Shown: in pieces, positions 1 through 13,373 of the stretch
How the letters are laid out: each line of letters opens with the position of its first letter
How positions within the stretch are numbered: the first letter of the stretch is position 1
Assembly: GCA_963995525.1 (NCBI GenBank)
Contig: OZ023205.1
Coordinates: forward strand, 63,274,782 to 63,338,781
Length of the DNA: 64,000 nt
From: Escarpia spicata
Lineage: Eukaryota > Annelida > Polychaeta > Sabellida > Siboglinidae
Direction of reading: 5' to 3'
Made by a program: the position numbers and the translations under genes
Notes under the pieces: generated by a model
What the model saw: only the letters and a program-made list of their open reading frames with translations
What the model was told of the DNA's origin: nothing
Database searches by the model: none

Positions 1-770
1 GATGCTTATGAAATACACATTTAAAATACGCTTAATAATTTAACTGTGGCGTGGTCGATAGGCACTCTGGTAGACGTCCAGTATGCCAGGAAGTTCGGGA
101 AGCGTTGCAGTTGTCTTGAGTCGAAGAGCTCCATTGTCTTCGCCACAAAGGAAATGTTCGATATTGGGCGGAAGTTAGACAGCACATTGACATAAGCACC
201 TCGTTTTTATTTAGCACATGCGTCACAATTGCGTGTTTCATTGACTGTGGGACTATAGCAGTGGTGAGCGACGTATTAATTATGCGTGCAATAACCAGTG
301 ACAGCGCTTCAATGTTTTTTTGATGGAGTGATATTGGCAGCGGATCCAGCTCGCATGACTTGGTTGCAGATGCTAATATTATGTCCTTCACGTCTACTGG
401 TAAAGCAGCTTCGAAACACTAAACGTGCAGCCACATACGTCACTACGTCTTCAATTGACGATTGAGTCATATTGCGGCGAACGCATCGATCTTCTCGGAG
501 AAATGTTTCTGGAATTTCGCTGCCATAATAGCTTGTGTAGCGTCTTCGGGTAGCTTCCGGTCTCCAGCTCGACCAAGTAGTGGGTTTGTGATCTGATAGA
601 CACGTCGGATGTTGCCACCGGCACTTGTCATCTCAGTACGCTAGTAATGCGATCGTGCAGTCATATGTGATTTTCGGAACGCATTGCGCAAAAAGGTGTA
701 TATTTGACGATGTACAGTCAGTCCAATTTGTCGCCAGTTACGCTCAGCACGACATAGTTCCCGCTTCTCG
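1..770. repeat. Array unit 0 (right-hand 770 bp only)
   Basis: This is the second-LINE portion of a unit whose start lies outside the window. On the minus strand it encodes the linker and N-terminal reverse transcriptase of an L2-like LINE. Site 427 is G. Confidence 0.95.
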
Positions 771-784
771 AATCACGGAATCCC

Positions 785-2170
785 ATCCACTCCAGGTGAT
801 TTATTATCTTTCTTAGCCCTAATTTTCTTAGCTACCATTTCTGTGGTTACAATTAACTAAATTAACTAAATAGTCTGATTCTGCCTCCTTGAACTTAGCC
901 TCTGGTACTGGCAAAGAATTAATATCTTCCATGGTAAAAACTGAACTAAAATACTCATTCAGTTCTTCTGCCAGAATCCCTCTGATATTATATTTCCAGC
1001 ACTATCTTCTAGAGGACCGACCTTATCCTGAACTTTCTGTTTGCTCCGAACATATGCATACACACTCTTGCTGTCTTGTTTTATATTACAAGCTAATTGT
1101 TTTTCATAGCTTCTCTTCGAATTTCAGTTATAGCTTCGTTTAGTGCTTCTTTATAAATGTTGTAGTCTTCGTTATTTCCAGTACGTCTATATGACTTCTA
1201 CATCGTTTGTTTGTACTTAATTTTTCTAATGGATTCTTTCGATAAGTATTTCTTTCTGGACCGTTTCCCTTGCTTTTTTAAAGGAACACATTTATCGACG
1301 ATGCACTTAATTTCACTCTTTAAGATATTCCAGCATTCTGTTGGTGACTTATTCTTCAGTGTGTTGTTCCAGTCTATCTTTGCTAAATATTTCCTAAATA
1401 CCTTATATCTTCCTTTGTGAACATTTCTCCTGAACTGTTTTTTATTACTTCTTTCTGATTTAACTTTGATGATAAAATGTATCTGGTTGTGATCACTACT
1501 TCCCAGTGGTTCACATAATTTGACATTGTGAACTAATTCATTCTGTGAGGACAAAACTATGTCTAACACATTCTCACCCTAGTTGGCTGTAGCACATGTT
1601 GAGAAAGGAAACTGTCTTGTACTAAAACTAAAAAACTTGTGGTCCTCACTCTCCGTACTATGTACAGATTTCCATTGTATATGACCATGGTTAAAATCTT
1701 CCATAATAATACAGTCCCGTTTGCTAACTTCCCTTATAGCGTTTTGTACTTTTTTATTCTCTTCTACACTTATGTTTGGACTTCGATAAACTAACCCCAC
1801 CGTTAACGTTGAGTTTCCTGTAACTATGTTACACCAAACGGCTTCTTCGCAATCTGCTTCCCTTTCTAATTTTATTTCATAACCTTGATAGATTCTTTAA
1901 AATATAACATAACTCCACATCCCCTTCTTCCTATTCTATCTTTCCTGAACATTACATAGCATATTAGTCCCAATTAAGCATGCGATATATCGGTGGTGGC
2001 CCATGCTTCTGTTATACCTATCATGTGAGGGTCAATATCTTCTACCGTAATGTTTAGTTCACTTCTTGTGTTTACTATGCTCCTTGCATTTAAACAAACG
2101 CATTTATATCCTGATTCAGAACTCTTTTGCAGGCTGTTCTTTGCTGATTTATTTCTGCTGTTTTTATATA
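785..2170 (-). pseudogene. First LINE of the unit: ORF2 endonuclease and linker, decayed (CR1/L2-type)
   Basis: Read on the minus strand, this is the apurinic-type endonuclease of a non-LTR retrotransposon. The N-terminus (near 2100-1999) carries CLNARSI, then DIDPHMIGITEAWA. The middle (1800-1580) has LVYRSPN and EDFN in place of the usual GDFN. The C-terminus has SDHN at about 1486-1497. A linker rich in Arg and Lys follows, and the frame ends with NKSPGVDGIP, the opening motif of a reverse transcriptase, just before the junction at 771. Several stops and frame breaks lie between these blocks, for example after ISHA and after CATAN, so no active protein is possible. The remaining RT is absent. 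The same segment recurs every 4,201 bp in units 2-7. Family placement in the CR1/L2 group is from motif memory, not a search. Confidence 0.8.
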
Positions 2171-2211
2171 TGCCTCCAGTTTCAGGCTTATCTGTGAATC
2201 CCCCTACGAAT

Positions 2212-3385
2212 CTAGTTTAAATAGATGCAGCCTGTCCCACTGTCAACAGACTGCAGCAAGTTCTCTGAGAAAATTGCTCCCCCCTTTCCACTTAGATGGA
2301 GGCAATCTCTCATGTACATATCTTCCCTCCCAACAAAGTATCCCCATAAATCTACGAATCCCACCCCTTCTTCTTTACGCATCTGCTCAACTAGTGCTTT
2401 GATCGCCATCCTCTTGCAATTTTTTAATGTTGGTCCCCTTCCTCCCATTACTGGCAAAATTCCTGAGAGAATAATGTGCTCGATTCTTGTCTTCTTTAAC
2501 TTCCTCAATAACTGTCTGTACTTCTGTACTATCCCAGTTGTTTCCTCCCTGTCAGCATTATGTGTTCCTAAGTGTACTAGTATAGACCCACCCTTGCCAA
2601 TACCTTCTCTCCCCTTTCAATCACTTGTTCTATCCTAACCCCCGGTATACAAACAACGACGTCCTTCCCCTCGCTTTGTGTCTTGTCCGTCTTTCTCATA
2701 ATGGAGTCGTCCATAAACACCCTCTCTTTCCTCATTGCCCCCTCAATCACTGCACCATAGTAGCTCCTTCTCCGGTTTGCATCTGTCTGGTTGTAGTCTT
2801 GTTCCCCTGTCTTCTGTTCTCCTGTCACAATCCCATCTGTTCCATTCTTTCCTGACGCTGTTTCTCTTGTCACCTTTCCTCCTATCATTGTCAGTCCCAA
2901 CTTCTCTTCTGTCACATTTACTCCCACTTCCTTTCTTCCCGTCATCGTTCCTCCCATTGCATTTCCATTTCTCCTCTCCCGTCTCTTTTTTCTCCTACCT
3001 CTTTCTCTACGGTCACCTTTTCCCCTGTCACCGTCATGTTTGTCACATTTCCTGCCGTCGATCCTCCAATTTCTTCCCTTCCGATCACCTTCCCTCCCCC
3101 CAGTCTCCTTTCCTCGGTCTTCTTGCCACTACTCTGCTCCTTCAGTCCCACAGTATTCTTAACTCTCTCACTGTCGTCTCTCTCCATTCCATCTGTCGCC
3201 ATGCTGATTCTCATCTCCACCCCCTTCACAATATCTACAAACCTAGCTACCTCCTTCTCCAGACGTTCCACCTTCCAACACCGCACGCATTGAAAGGTGA
3301 ATTCCTCTTCCTACAACCGGATAAGGCAAAATCCATCCAACTGTGGCAGTCGTCGCACACCAAGTGTCTCTTTGCCTTGACTTGC
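2212..3385 (-). pseudogene. First LINE of the unit: ORF1 with PHD finger, low-complexity linker and SGNH hydrolase, decayed
   Basis: ORF1 of CR1-group LINEs can carry a PHD-type zinc finger and an esterase. Here a minus-strand reading starts with a Cys/His cluster (CDDCHSWM, then after a frame slip EEFTFQCVRCW, about 3360-3275), followed by a short heptad-like helix (WKVERLEKEV). A repetitive Val/Thr/Glu/Gly/Lys linker follows, then an SGNH/GDSL hydrolase-like domain. Recognisable blocks are DDSIMR (block I, with Asp where GDS has Gly), LVHLGTHN (block III) and RDCLHLSGKGG (the Asp-x-x-His block) near 2265. At least two frameshifts break the frame, one in the PHD and one between ARVG and LVHLG near 2595. 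The open plus-strand frames over this stretch are antisense shadows. Repeated in every unit. Confidence 0.8.
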
Positions 3386-4109
3386 CGCTAGCAAGGCGAC
3401 ATATCAGAATGTATTTAATAATAATAAACTAATTAGCTATTTAAAATAGTGTAGTCTACTGTGTTTACACTATTCATTGTGTATGTAGTCTTTAAGAAGA
3501 CTGTTTACTGTGCACAAATGGAACATTTTATGTAAAATTGCCTGGTTTATTTCGGTTACAGTTTTTTGTTATAGTCACAGCTGACTATCTATCCTATCAG
3601 AAACGCCGTCCTAACCAGTAGTGACCTAATTTAAATACAATCAATTACTTTATGCTAGACAGCCTTATTTATTTAAGGTATACCGCACCCTAGCGAATGT
3701 GGGACACTAGTCACATAAAGTGATAAACTTAGTTCCCCGGTTATCGCAAATGCTTAATTTTAACAACAAACCTAGCTAATCAAAATGTCTAGCAGGTACT
3801 GGTTTACACAGATATTATCTGATGTAAGTAGTTTTATGTTTGCTACTTTATCACCTATATATTCTACCACGTAATGAGGTTTGTTAAATTTTGTTTACAA
3901 ACTTATCGTAGGCTAACTTACCCTAGATTAAAGTGTTGTAAAATACTTTATCTAACTAACTTTTAGCACAACTTCTACTCAGTATATGTTTACAGCTACT
4001 TTATGAATTATATTAAGGCAACAATAATACTTATCAATCAGTAATTCCACTTACTTATCAACTTTTCTGCACCACCAATTTCTACGATCTATCTCCGCCC
4101 AGTAAGTGT
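3386..4109. other. Non-coding part of the unit, probably 5' leader of the first LINE
   Basis: A 724-bp AT-rich stretch with no long frame. It lies directly upstream (on the minus strand) of the PHD-containing ORF1, so it may be that element's 5' UTR. It contains two short hairpins (3445-3453 with 3466-3474, and 3487-3492 with 3497-3502). I see no promoter motif I would name. Confidence 0.4.
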
Positions 4110-4243
4110 ATTTTAAATGTTACTTGGTAATGAACAGTCTGAATCTGAATCTCAATCTGAATTGATATCTGGAGATATTTTATATTTATATATAAGTTAC
4201 GGATGCTTATGAAATACACATTTAAAATACGCTTAATAATTTA
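4110..4243. repeat. Dispersed-repeat piece inside the unit
   Basis: About 135 bp holding a short GAATCT-type tandem run and an AT-rich end. A diverged copy occurs outside the array at 55618-55763 in the same orientation, so it belongs to a separate dispersed family. It lies between the two LINE parts, immediately downstream (minus strand) of the truncated second-LINE RT. It may be that LINE's 3' end or a short non-autonomous element. Confidence 0.6.
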
Positions 4244-4971
4244 ACTGTGGCGTGGTCGATAGGCACTCTGGTAGACGTCCAGTATGCCAGGAAGTTCGGG
4301 AAGCGTTGCAGTTGTCTTGAGTCGAAGAGCTCCATTGTCTTCGCCACAAAGGAAATGTTCGATATTGGGCGGAAGTTAGACAGCACATTGACATAAGCAC
4401 CTCGTTTTTATTTAGCACATGCGTCACAATTGCGTGTTTCATTGACTGTGGGACTATAGCAGTGGTGAGCGACGTATTAATTATGCGTGCAATAACCAGT
4501 GACAGCGCTTCAATGTTTTTTTGATGGAGTGATATTGGCAGCGGATCCAGCTCGCATGACTTGGTTGCAGATGCTAATATTATGTCCTTCACGTCTACTG
4601 GTAAAGCAGCTTCGAAACACTAAACGTGCAGCCACATACGTCACTACGTCTTCAATTGACGATTGAGTCATATTGCGGCGAACGCATCGATCTTCTCGGA
4701 GAAATGTTTCTGGAATTTCGCTGCCATAATAGCTTGTGTAGCGTCTTCGGGTAGCTTCCGGTCTCCAGCTCGACCAAGTAGTGGGTTTGTGATCTGATAG
4801 ACACGTCGGATGTTGCCACCGGCACTTGTCATCTCAGTACGCTAGTAATGCGATCGTGCAGTCATATGTGATTTTCGGAACGCATTGCGCAAAAAGGTGT
4901 ATATTTGACGATGTACAGTCAGTCCAATTTGTCGCCAGTTACGCTCAGCACGACATAGTTCCCGCTTCTCG
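4244..4971 (-). pseudogene. Second LINE of the unit: linker and N-terminal reverse transcriptase, truncated (L2-like)
   Basis: On the minus strand the linker reads EKRELCRAERNWRQIGLTV, typical of the region between endonuclease and RT in L2-like elements. It is followed (about 4592-4440) by KSCELDPLPISLHQKN, a stretch ending in IINTSL, and VPQSMKHAIVTHVL, matching the first RT blocks. A frame change then leads to YQSAYRPRHS near 4246-4275, after which homology stops, so the catalytic RT blocks are missing. Stops are present. The identical segment ends every unit. In the last unit it is contiguous with this LINE's endonuclease at 30178-30665. Confidence 0.75.
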
Positions 4972-7900
4972 AATCACGGAATCCCATCCACTCCAGGTGA
5001 TTTATTATCTTTCTTAGCCCTAATTTTCTTAGCTACCATTTCTGTGGTTACAATTAACTAAATTAACTAAATAGTCTGATTCTGCCTCCTTGAACTTAGC
5101 CTCTGGTACTGGCAAAGAATTAATATCTTCCATGGTAAAAACTGAACTAAAATACTCATTCAGTTCTTCTGCCAGAATCCCTCTGATATTATATTTCCAG
5201 CACTATCTTCTAGAGGACCGACCTTATCCTGAACTTTCTGTTTGCTCCGAACATATGCATACACACTCTTGCTGTCTTGTTTTATATTACAAGCTAATTG
5301 TTTTTCATAGCTTCTCTTCGAATTTCAGTTATAGCTTCGTTTAGTGCTTCTTTATAAATGTTGTAGTCTTCGTTATTTCCAGTACGTCTATATGACTTCT
5401 ACATCGTTTGTTTGTACTTAATTTTTCTAATGGATTCTTTCGATAAGTATTTCTTTCTGGACCGTTTCCCTTGCTTTTTTAAAGGAACACATTTATCGAC
5501 GATGCACTTAATTTCACTCTTTAAGATATTCCAGCATTCTGTTGGTGACTTATTCTTCAGTGTGTTGTTCCAGTCTATCTTTGCTAAATATTTCCTAAAT
5601 ACCTTATATCTTCCTTTGTGAACATTTCTCCTGAACTGTTTTTTATTACTTCTTTCTGATTTAACTTTGATGATAAAATGTATCTGGTTGTGATCACTAC
5701 TTCCCAGTGGTTCACATAATTTGACATTGTGAACTAATTCATTCTGTGAGGACAAAACTATGTCTAACACATTCTCACCCTAGTTGGCTGTAGCACATGT
5801 TGAGAAAGGAAACTGTCTTGTACTAAAACTAAAAAACTTGTGGTCCTCACTCTCCGTACTATGTACAGATTTCCATTGTATATGACCATGGTTAAAATCT
5901 TCCATAATAATACAGTCCCGTTTGCTAACTTCCCTTATAGCGTTTTGTACTTTTTTATTCTCTTCTACACTTATGTTTGGACTTCGATAAACTAACCCCA
6001 CCGTTAACGTTGAGTTTCCTGTAACTATGTTACACCAAACGGCTTCTTCGCAATCTGCTTCCCTTTCTAATTGTATTTCATAACCTTGATAGATTCTTTA
6101 AAATATAACATAACTCCACATCCCCTTCTTCCTATTCTATCTTTCCTGAACATTACATAGCATATTAGTCCCAATTAAGCATGTGATATATCGGTGGTGG
6201 CCCATGCTTCTGTTATACCTATCATGTGAGGGTCAATATCTTCTACCGTAATGTTTAGTTCACTTCTTGTGTTTACTATGCTCCTTGCATTTAAACAAAC
6301 GCATTTATATCCTGATTCAGAACTCTTTTGCAGGCTGTTCTTTGCTGATTTATTTCTGCTGTTTTTATATATGCCTCCAGTTTCAGGCTTATCTGTGAAT
6401 CCCCCTACGAATCTAGTTTAAATAGATGCAGCCTGTCCCACTGTCAACAGACTGCAGCAAGTTCTCTGAGAAAATTGCTCCCCCCTTTCCACTTAGATGG
6501 AGGCAATCTCTCATGTACATATCTTCCCTCCCAACAAAGTATCCCCATAAATCTACGAATCCCACCCCTTCTTCTTTACGCATCTGCTCAACTAGTGCTT
6601 TGATCGCCATCCTCTTGCAATTTTTTAATGTTGGTCCCCTTCCTCCCATTACTGGCAAAATTCCTGAGAGAATAATGTGCTCGATTCTTGTCTTCTTTAA
6701 CTTCCTCAATAACTGTCTGTACTTCTGTACTATCCCAGTTGTTTCCTCCCTGTCAGCATTATGTGTTCCTAAGTGTACTAGTATAGACCCACCCTTGCCA
6801 ATACCTTCTCTCCCCTTTCAATCACTTGTTCTATCCTAACCCCCGGTATACAAACAACGACGTCCTTCCCCTCGCTTTGTGTCTTGTCCGTCTTTCTCAT
6901 AATGGAGTCGTCCATAAACACCCTCTCTTTCCTCATTGCCCCCTCAATCACTGCACCATAGTAGCTCCTTCTCCGGTTTGCATCTGTCTGGTTGTAGTCT
7001 TGTTCCCCTGTCTTCTGCTCTCCTGTCACAATCCCATCTGTTCCATTCTTTCCTGACGCTGTTTCTCTTGTCACCTTTCCTCCTATCATTGTCAGTCCCA
7101 ACTTCTCTTCTGTCACATTTACTCCCACTTCCTTTCTTCCCGTCATCGTTCCTCCCATTGCATTTCCATTTCTCCTCTCCCGTCTCTTTTTTCTCCTACC
7201 TCTTTCTCTACGGTCACCTTTTCCCCTGTCACCGTCATGTTTGTCACATTTCCTGCCGTCGATCCTCCAATTTCTTCCCTTCCGATCACCTTCCCTCCCC
7301 CCAGTCTCCTTTCCTCGGTCTTCTTGCCACTACTCTGCTCCTTCAGTCCCACAGTATTCTTAACTCTCTCACTGTCGTCTCTCTCCATTCCATCTGTCGC
7401 CATGCTGATTCTCATCTCCACCCCCTTCACAATATCTACAAACCTAGCTACCTCCTTCTCCAGACGTTCCACCTTCCAACACCGCACGCATTGAAAGGTG
7501 AATTCCTCTTCCTACAACCGGATAAGGCAAAATCCATCCAACTGTGGCAGTCGTCGCACACCAAGTGTCTCTTTGCCTTGACTTGCCGCTAGCAAGGCGA
7601 CATATCAGAATGTATTTAATAATAATAAACTAATTAGCTATTTAAAATAGTGTAGTCTACTGTGTTTACACTATTCATTGTGTATGTAGTCTTTAAGAAG
7701 ACTGTTTACTGTGCACAAATGGAACATTTTATGTAAAATTGCCTGGTTTATTTCGGTTACAGTTTTTTGTTATAGTCACAGCTGACTATCTATCCTATCA
7801 GAAACGCCGTCCTAACCAGTAGTGACCTAATTTAAATACAATCAATTACTTTACGCTAGACAGCCTTATTTATTTAAGGTATACCGCACCCTAGCGAATG

Positions 7901-9172
7901 TGGGACACTAGTCACATAAAGTGATAAACTTAGTTCCCCGGTTATCGCAAATGCTTAATTTTAACAACAAACCTAGCTAATCAAAATGTCTAGCAGGTAC
8001 TGGTTTACACAGATATTATCTGATGTAAGTAGTTTTATGTTTGCTACTTTATCACCTATATATTCTACCACGTAATGAGGTTTGTTAAATTTTGTTTACA
8101 AACTTATCGTAGGCTAACTTACCCTAGATTAAAGTGTTGTAAAATACTTTATCTAACTAACTTTTAGCACAACTTCTACTCAGTATATGTTTACAGCTAC
8201 TTTATGAATTATATTAAGGCAACAATAATACTTATCAATCAGTAATTCCACTTACTTATCAACTTTTCTGCACCACCAATTTCTACGATCTATCTCCGCC
8301 CAGTAAGTGTATTTTAAATGTTACTTGGTAATGAACAGTCTGAATCTGAATCTCAATCTGAATTGATATCTGGAGATATTTTATATTTATATATAAGTTA
8401 CGGATGCTTATGAAATACACATTTAAAATACGCTTAATAATTTAACTGTGGCGTGGTCGATAGGCACTCTGGTAGACGTCCAGTATGCCAGGAAGTTCGG
8501 GAAGCGTTGCAGTTGTCTTGAGTCGAAGAGCTCCATTGTCTTCGCCACAAAGGAAATGTTCGATATTGGGCGGAAGTTAGACAGCACATTGACATAAGCA
8601 CCTCGTTTTTATTTAGCACATGCGTCACAATTGCGTGTTTCATTGACTGTGGGACTATAGCAGTGGTGAGCGACGTATTAATTATGCGTGCAATAACCAG
8701 TGACAGCGCTTCAATGTTTTTTTGATGGAGTGATATTGGCAGCGGATCCAGCTCGCATGACTTGGTTGCAGATGCTAATATTATGTCCTTCACGTCTACT
8801 GGTAAAGCAGCTTCGAAACACTAAACGTACAGCCACATACGTCACTACGTCTTCAATTGACGATTGAGTCATATTGCGGCGAACGCATCGATCTTCTCGG
8901 AGAAATGTTTCTGGAATTTCGCTGCCATAATAGCTTGTGTAGCGTCTTCGGGTAGCTTCCGGTCTCCAGCTCGACCAAGTAGTGGGTTTGTGATCTGATA
9001 GACACGTCGGATGTTGCCACCGGCACTTGTCATCTCAGTACGCTAGTAATGCGATCGTGCAGTCATATGTGATTTTCGGAACGCATTGCGCAAAAAGGTG
9101 TATATTTGACGATGTACAGTCAGTCCAATTTGTCGCCAGTTACGCTCAGCACGACATAGTTCCCGCTTCTCG
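4972..9172. repeat. Array unit 2 (complete)
   Basis: Endonuclease part 4986-6371, ORF1 6413-7586, second-LINE part 8445-9172, all minus strand. Haplotype at the six shared sites: C, C, C, then C, C, then A at 8829. Private G at 6073. Confidence 0.97.
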
Positions 9173-12100
9173 AATCACGGAATCCCATCCACTCCAGGTG
9201 ATTTATTATCTTTCTTAGCCCTAATTTTCTTAGCTACCATTTCTGTGGTTACAATTAACTAAATTAACTAAATAGTCTGATTCTGCCTCCTTGAACTTAG
9301 CCTCTGGTACTGGCAAAGAATTAATATCTTCCATGGTAAAAACTGAAATAAAATACTCATTCAGTTCTTCTGCCAGAATCCCTCTGATATTATATTTCCA
9401 GCACTATCTTCTAGAGGACCGACCTTATCCTGAACTTTCTGTTTGCTCCGAACATATGCATAAACACTCTTGCTGTCTTGTTTTATATTACAAGCTAATT
9501 GTTTTTCATAGCTTCTCTTCGAATTTCAGTTATAGCTTCGTTTAGTGCTTCTTTATAAATGTTGTAGTCTTCGTTATTTCCAGTACGTCTATATGACTTC
9601 TACATCGTTTGTTTGTACTTAATTTTTGTAATGGATTCTTTCGATAAGTATTTCTTTCTGGACCGTTTCCCTTGCTTTTTTAAAGGAACACATTTATCGA
9701 CGATGCACTTAATTTCACTCTTTAAGATATTCCAGCATTCTGTTGGTGACTTATTCTTCAGTGTGTTGTTCCAGTCTATCTTTGCTAAATATTTCCTAAA
9801 TACCTTATATCTTCCTTTGTGAACATTTCTCCTGAACTGTTTTTTATTACTTCTTTCTGATTTAACTTTGATGATAAAATGTATCTGGTTGTGATCACTA
9901 CTTCCCAGTGGTTCACATAATTTGACATTGTGAACTAATTCATTCTGTGAGGACAAAACTATGTCTAACACATTCTCACCCTAGTTGGCTGTAGCACATG
10001 TTGAGAAAGGAAACTGTCTTGTACTAAAACTAAAAAACTTGTGGTCCTCACTCTCCGTACTATGTACAGATTTCCATTGTATATGACCATGGTTAAAATC
10101 TTCCATAATAATACAGTCCCGTTTGCTAACTTCCCTTATAGCGTTTTGTACTTTTTTATTCTCTTCTACACTTATGTTTGGACTTCGATAAACTAACCCC
10201 ACCGTTAACGTTGAGTTTCCTGTAACTATGTTACACCAAACGGCTTCTTCGCAATCTGCTTCCCTTTCTAATTTTATTTCATAACCTTGATAGATTCTTT
10301 AAAATATAACATAACTCCACATCCCCTTCTTCCTATTCTATCTTTCCTGAACATTACATAGCATATTAGTCCCAATTAAGCATGTGATATATCGGTGGTG
10401 GCCCATGCTTCTGTTATACCTATCATGTGAGGGTCAATATCTTCTACCGTAATGTTTAGTTCACTTCTTGTGTTTACTATGCTCCTTGCATTTAAACAAA
10501 CGCATTTATATCCTGATTCAGAACTCTTTTGCAGGCTGTTCTTTGCTGATTTATTTCTGCTGTTTTTATATATGCCTCCAGTTTCAGGCTTATCTGTGAA
10601 TCCCCCTACGAATCTAGTTTAAATAGATGCAGCCTGTCCCACTGTCAACAGACTGCAGCAAGTTCTCTGAGAAAATTGCTCCCCCCTTTCCACTTAGATG
10701 GAGGCAATCTCTCATGTACATATCTTCCCTCCCAACAAAGTATCCCCATAAATCTACGAATCCCACCCCTTCTTCTTTACGCATCTGCTCAACTAGTGCT
10801 TTGATCGCCATCCTCTTGCAATTTTTTAATGTTGGTCCCCTTCCTCCCATTACTGGCAAAATTCCTGAGAGAATAATGTGCTCGATTCTTGTCTTCTTTA
10901 ACTTCCTCAATAACTGTCTGTACTTCTGTACTATCCCAGTTGTTTCCTCCCTGTCAGCATTATGTGTTCCTAAGTGTACTAGTATAGACCCACCCTTGCC
11001 AATACCTTCTCTCCCCTTTCAATCACTTGTTCTATCCTAACCCCCGGTATACAAACAACGACGTCCTTCCCCTCGCTTTGTGTCTTGTCCGTCTTTCTCA
11101 TAATGGAGTCGTCCATAAACACCCTCTCTTTCCTCATTGCCCCCTCAATCACTGCACCATAGTAGCTCCTTCTCCGGTTTGCATCTGTCTGGTTGTAGTC
11201 TTGTTCCCCTGTCTTCTGCTCTCCTGTCACAATCCCATCTGTTCCATTCTTTCCTGACGCTGTTTCTCTTGTCACCTTTCCTCCTATCATTGTCAGTCCC
11301 AACTTCTCTTCTGTCACATTTACTCCCACTTCCTTTCTTCCCGTCATCGTTCCTCCCATTGCATTTCCATTTCTCCTCTCCCGTCTCTTTTTTCTCCTAC
11401 CTCTTTCTCTACGGTCACCTTTTCCCCTGTCACCGTCATGTTTGTCACATTTCCTGCCGTCGATCCTCCAATTTCTTCCCTTCCGATCACCTTCCCTCCC
11501 CCCAGTCTCCTTTCCTCGGTCTTCTTGCCACTACTCTGCTCCTTCAGTCCCACAGTATTCTTAACTCTCTCACTGTCGTCTCTCTCCATTCCATCTGTCG
11601 CCATGCTGATTCTCATCTCCACCCCCTTCACAATATCTACAAACCTAGCTACCTCCTTCTCCAGACGTTCCACCTTCCAACACCGCACGCATTGAAAGGT
11701 GAATTCCTCTTCCTACAACCGGATAAGGCAAAATCCATCCAACTGTGGCAGTCGTCGCACACCAAGTGTCTCTTTGCCTTGACTTGCCGCTAGCAAGGCG
11801 ACATATCAGAATGTATTTAATAATAATAAACTAATTAGCTATTTAAAATAGTGTAGTCTACTGTGTTTACACTATTCATTGTGTATGTAGTCTTTAAGAA
11901 GACTGTTTACTGTGCACAAATGGAACATTTTATGTAAAATTGCCTGGTTTATTTCGGTTACAGTTTTTTGTTATAGTCACAGCTGACTATCTATCCTATC
12001 AGAAACGCCGTCCTAACCAGTAGTGACCTAATTTAAATACAATCAATTACTTTACGCTAGACAGCCTTATTTATTTAAGGTATACCGCACCCTAGCGAAT

Positions 12101-13373
12101 GTGGGACACTAGTCACATAAAGTGATAAACTTAGTTCCCCGGTTATCGCAAATGCTTAATTTTAACAACAAACCTAGCTAATCAAAATGTCTAGCAGGTA
12201 CTGGTTTACACAGATATTATCTGATGTAAGTAGTTTTATGTTTGCTACTTTATCACCTATATATTCTACCACGTAATGAGGTTTGTTAAATTTTGTTTAC
12301 AAACTTATCGTAGGCTAACTTACCCTAGATTAAAGTGTTGTAAAATACTTTATCTAACTAACTTTTAGCACAACTTCTACTCAGTATATGTTTACAGCTA
12401 CTTTATGAATTATATTAAGGCAACAATAATACTTATCAATCAGTAATTCCACTTACTTATCAACTTTTCTGCACCACCAATTTCTACGATCTATCTCCGC
12501 CCAGTAAGTGTATTTTAAATGTTACTTGGTAATGAACAGTCTGAATCTGAATCTCAATCTGAATTGATATCTGGAGATATTTTATATTTATATATAAGTT
12601 ACGGATGCTTATGAAATACACATTTAAAATACGCTTAATAATTTAACTGTGGCGTGGTCGATAGGCACTCTGGTAGACGTCCAGTATGCCAGGAAGTTCG
12701 GGAAGCGTTGCAGTTGTCTTGAGTCGAAGAGCTCCATTGTCTTCGCCACAAAGGAAATGTTCGATATTGGGCGGAAGTTAGACAGCACATTGACATAAGC
12801 ACCTCGTTTTTATTTAGCACATGCGTCACAATTGCGTGTTTCATTGACTGTGGGACTATAGCAGTGGTGAGCGACGTATTAATTATGCGTGCAATAACCA
12901 GTGACAGCGCTTCAATGTTTTTTTGATGGAGTGATATTGGCAGCGGATCCAGCTCGCATGACTTGGTTGCAGATGCTAATATTATGTCCTTCACGTCTAC
13001 TGGTAAAGCAGCTTCGAAACACTAAACGTACAGCCACATACGTCACTACGTCTTCAATTGACGATTGAGTCATATTGCGGCGAACGCATCGATCTTCTCG
13101 GAGAAATGTTTCTGGAATTTCGCTGCCATAATAGCTTGTGTAGCGTCTTCGGGTAGCTTCCGGTCTCCAGCTCGACCAAGTAGTGGGTTTGTGATCTGAT
13201 AGACACGTCGGATGTTGCCACCGGCACTTGTCATCTCAGTACGCTAGTAATGCGATCGTGCAGTCATATGTGATTTTCGGAACGCATTGCGCAAAAAGGT
13301 GTATATTTGACGATGTACAGTCAGTCCAATTTGTCGCCAGTTACGCTCAGCACGACATAGTTCCCGCTTCTCG
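9173..13373. repeat. Array unit 3 (complete)
   Basis: Endonuclease part 9187-10572, ORF1 10614-11787, second-LINE part 12646-13373, all minus strand. Haplotype A, A, G (sites 9348, 9463, 9628), C, C, then A at 13030. Same haplotype as unit 4. Confidence 0.97.

Larger units (their letters stand above)
771..4971. repeat. Array unit 1 (complete)
   Basis: Complete 4,201-bp unit. Minus-strand content: first-LINE linker and endonuclease 785-2170, ORF1 2212-3385, non-coding 3386-4109, dispersed-repeat piece 4110-4243, second-LINE RT and linker 4244-4971. Shared-site haplotype: C at 946, C at 1061, C at 1226, T at 2817, T at 3653, G at 4628. Private C at 1983. Confidence 0.97.

Noticed and set aside
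2225..3391. Long plus-strand open frames rich in Ser, Leu and Pro in every array unit
   Set aside because: They are antisense to the LINE ORF1 on the minus strand; their composition follows from its Glu/Lys/Gly-rich codons and they show no domain.
3445..3502. Two short hairpins in the unit's non-coding part as regulatory RNA
   Set aside because: Stems of 6-9 bp in AT-rich DNA are expected by chance.
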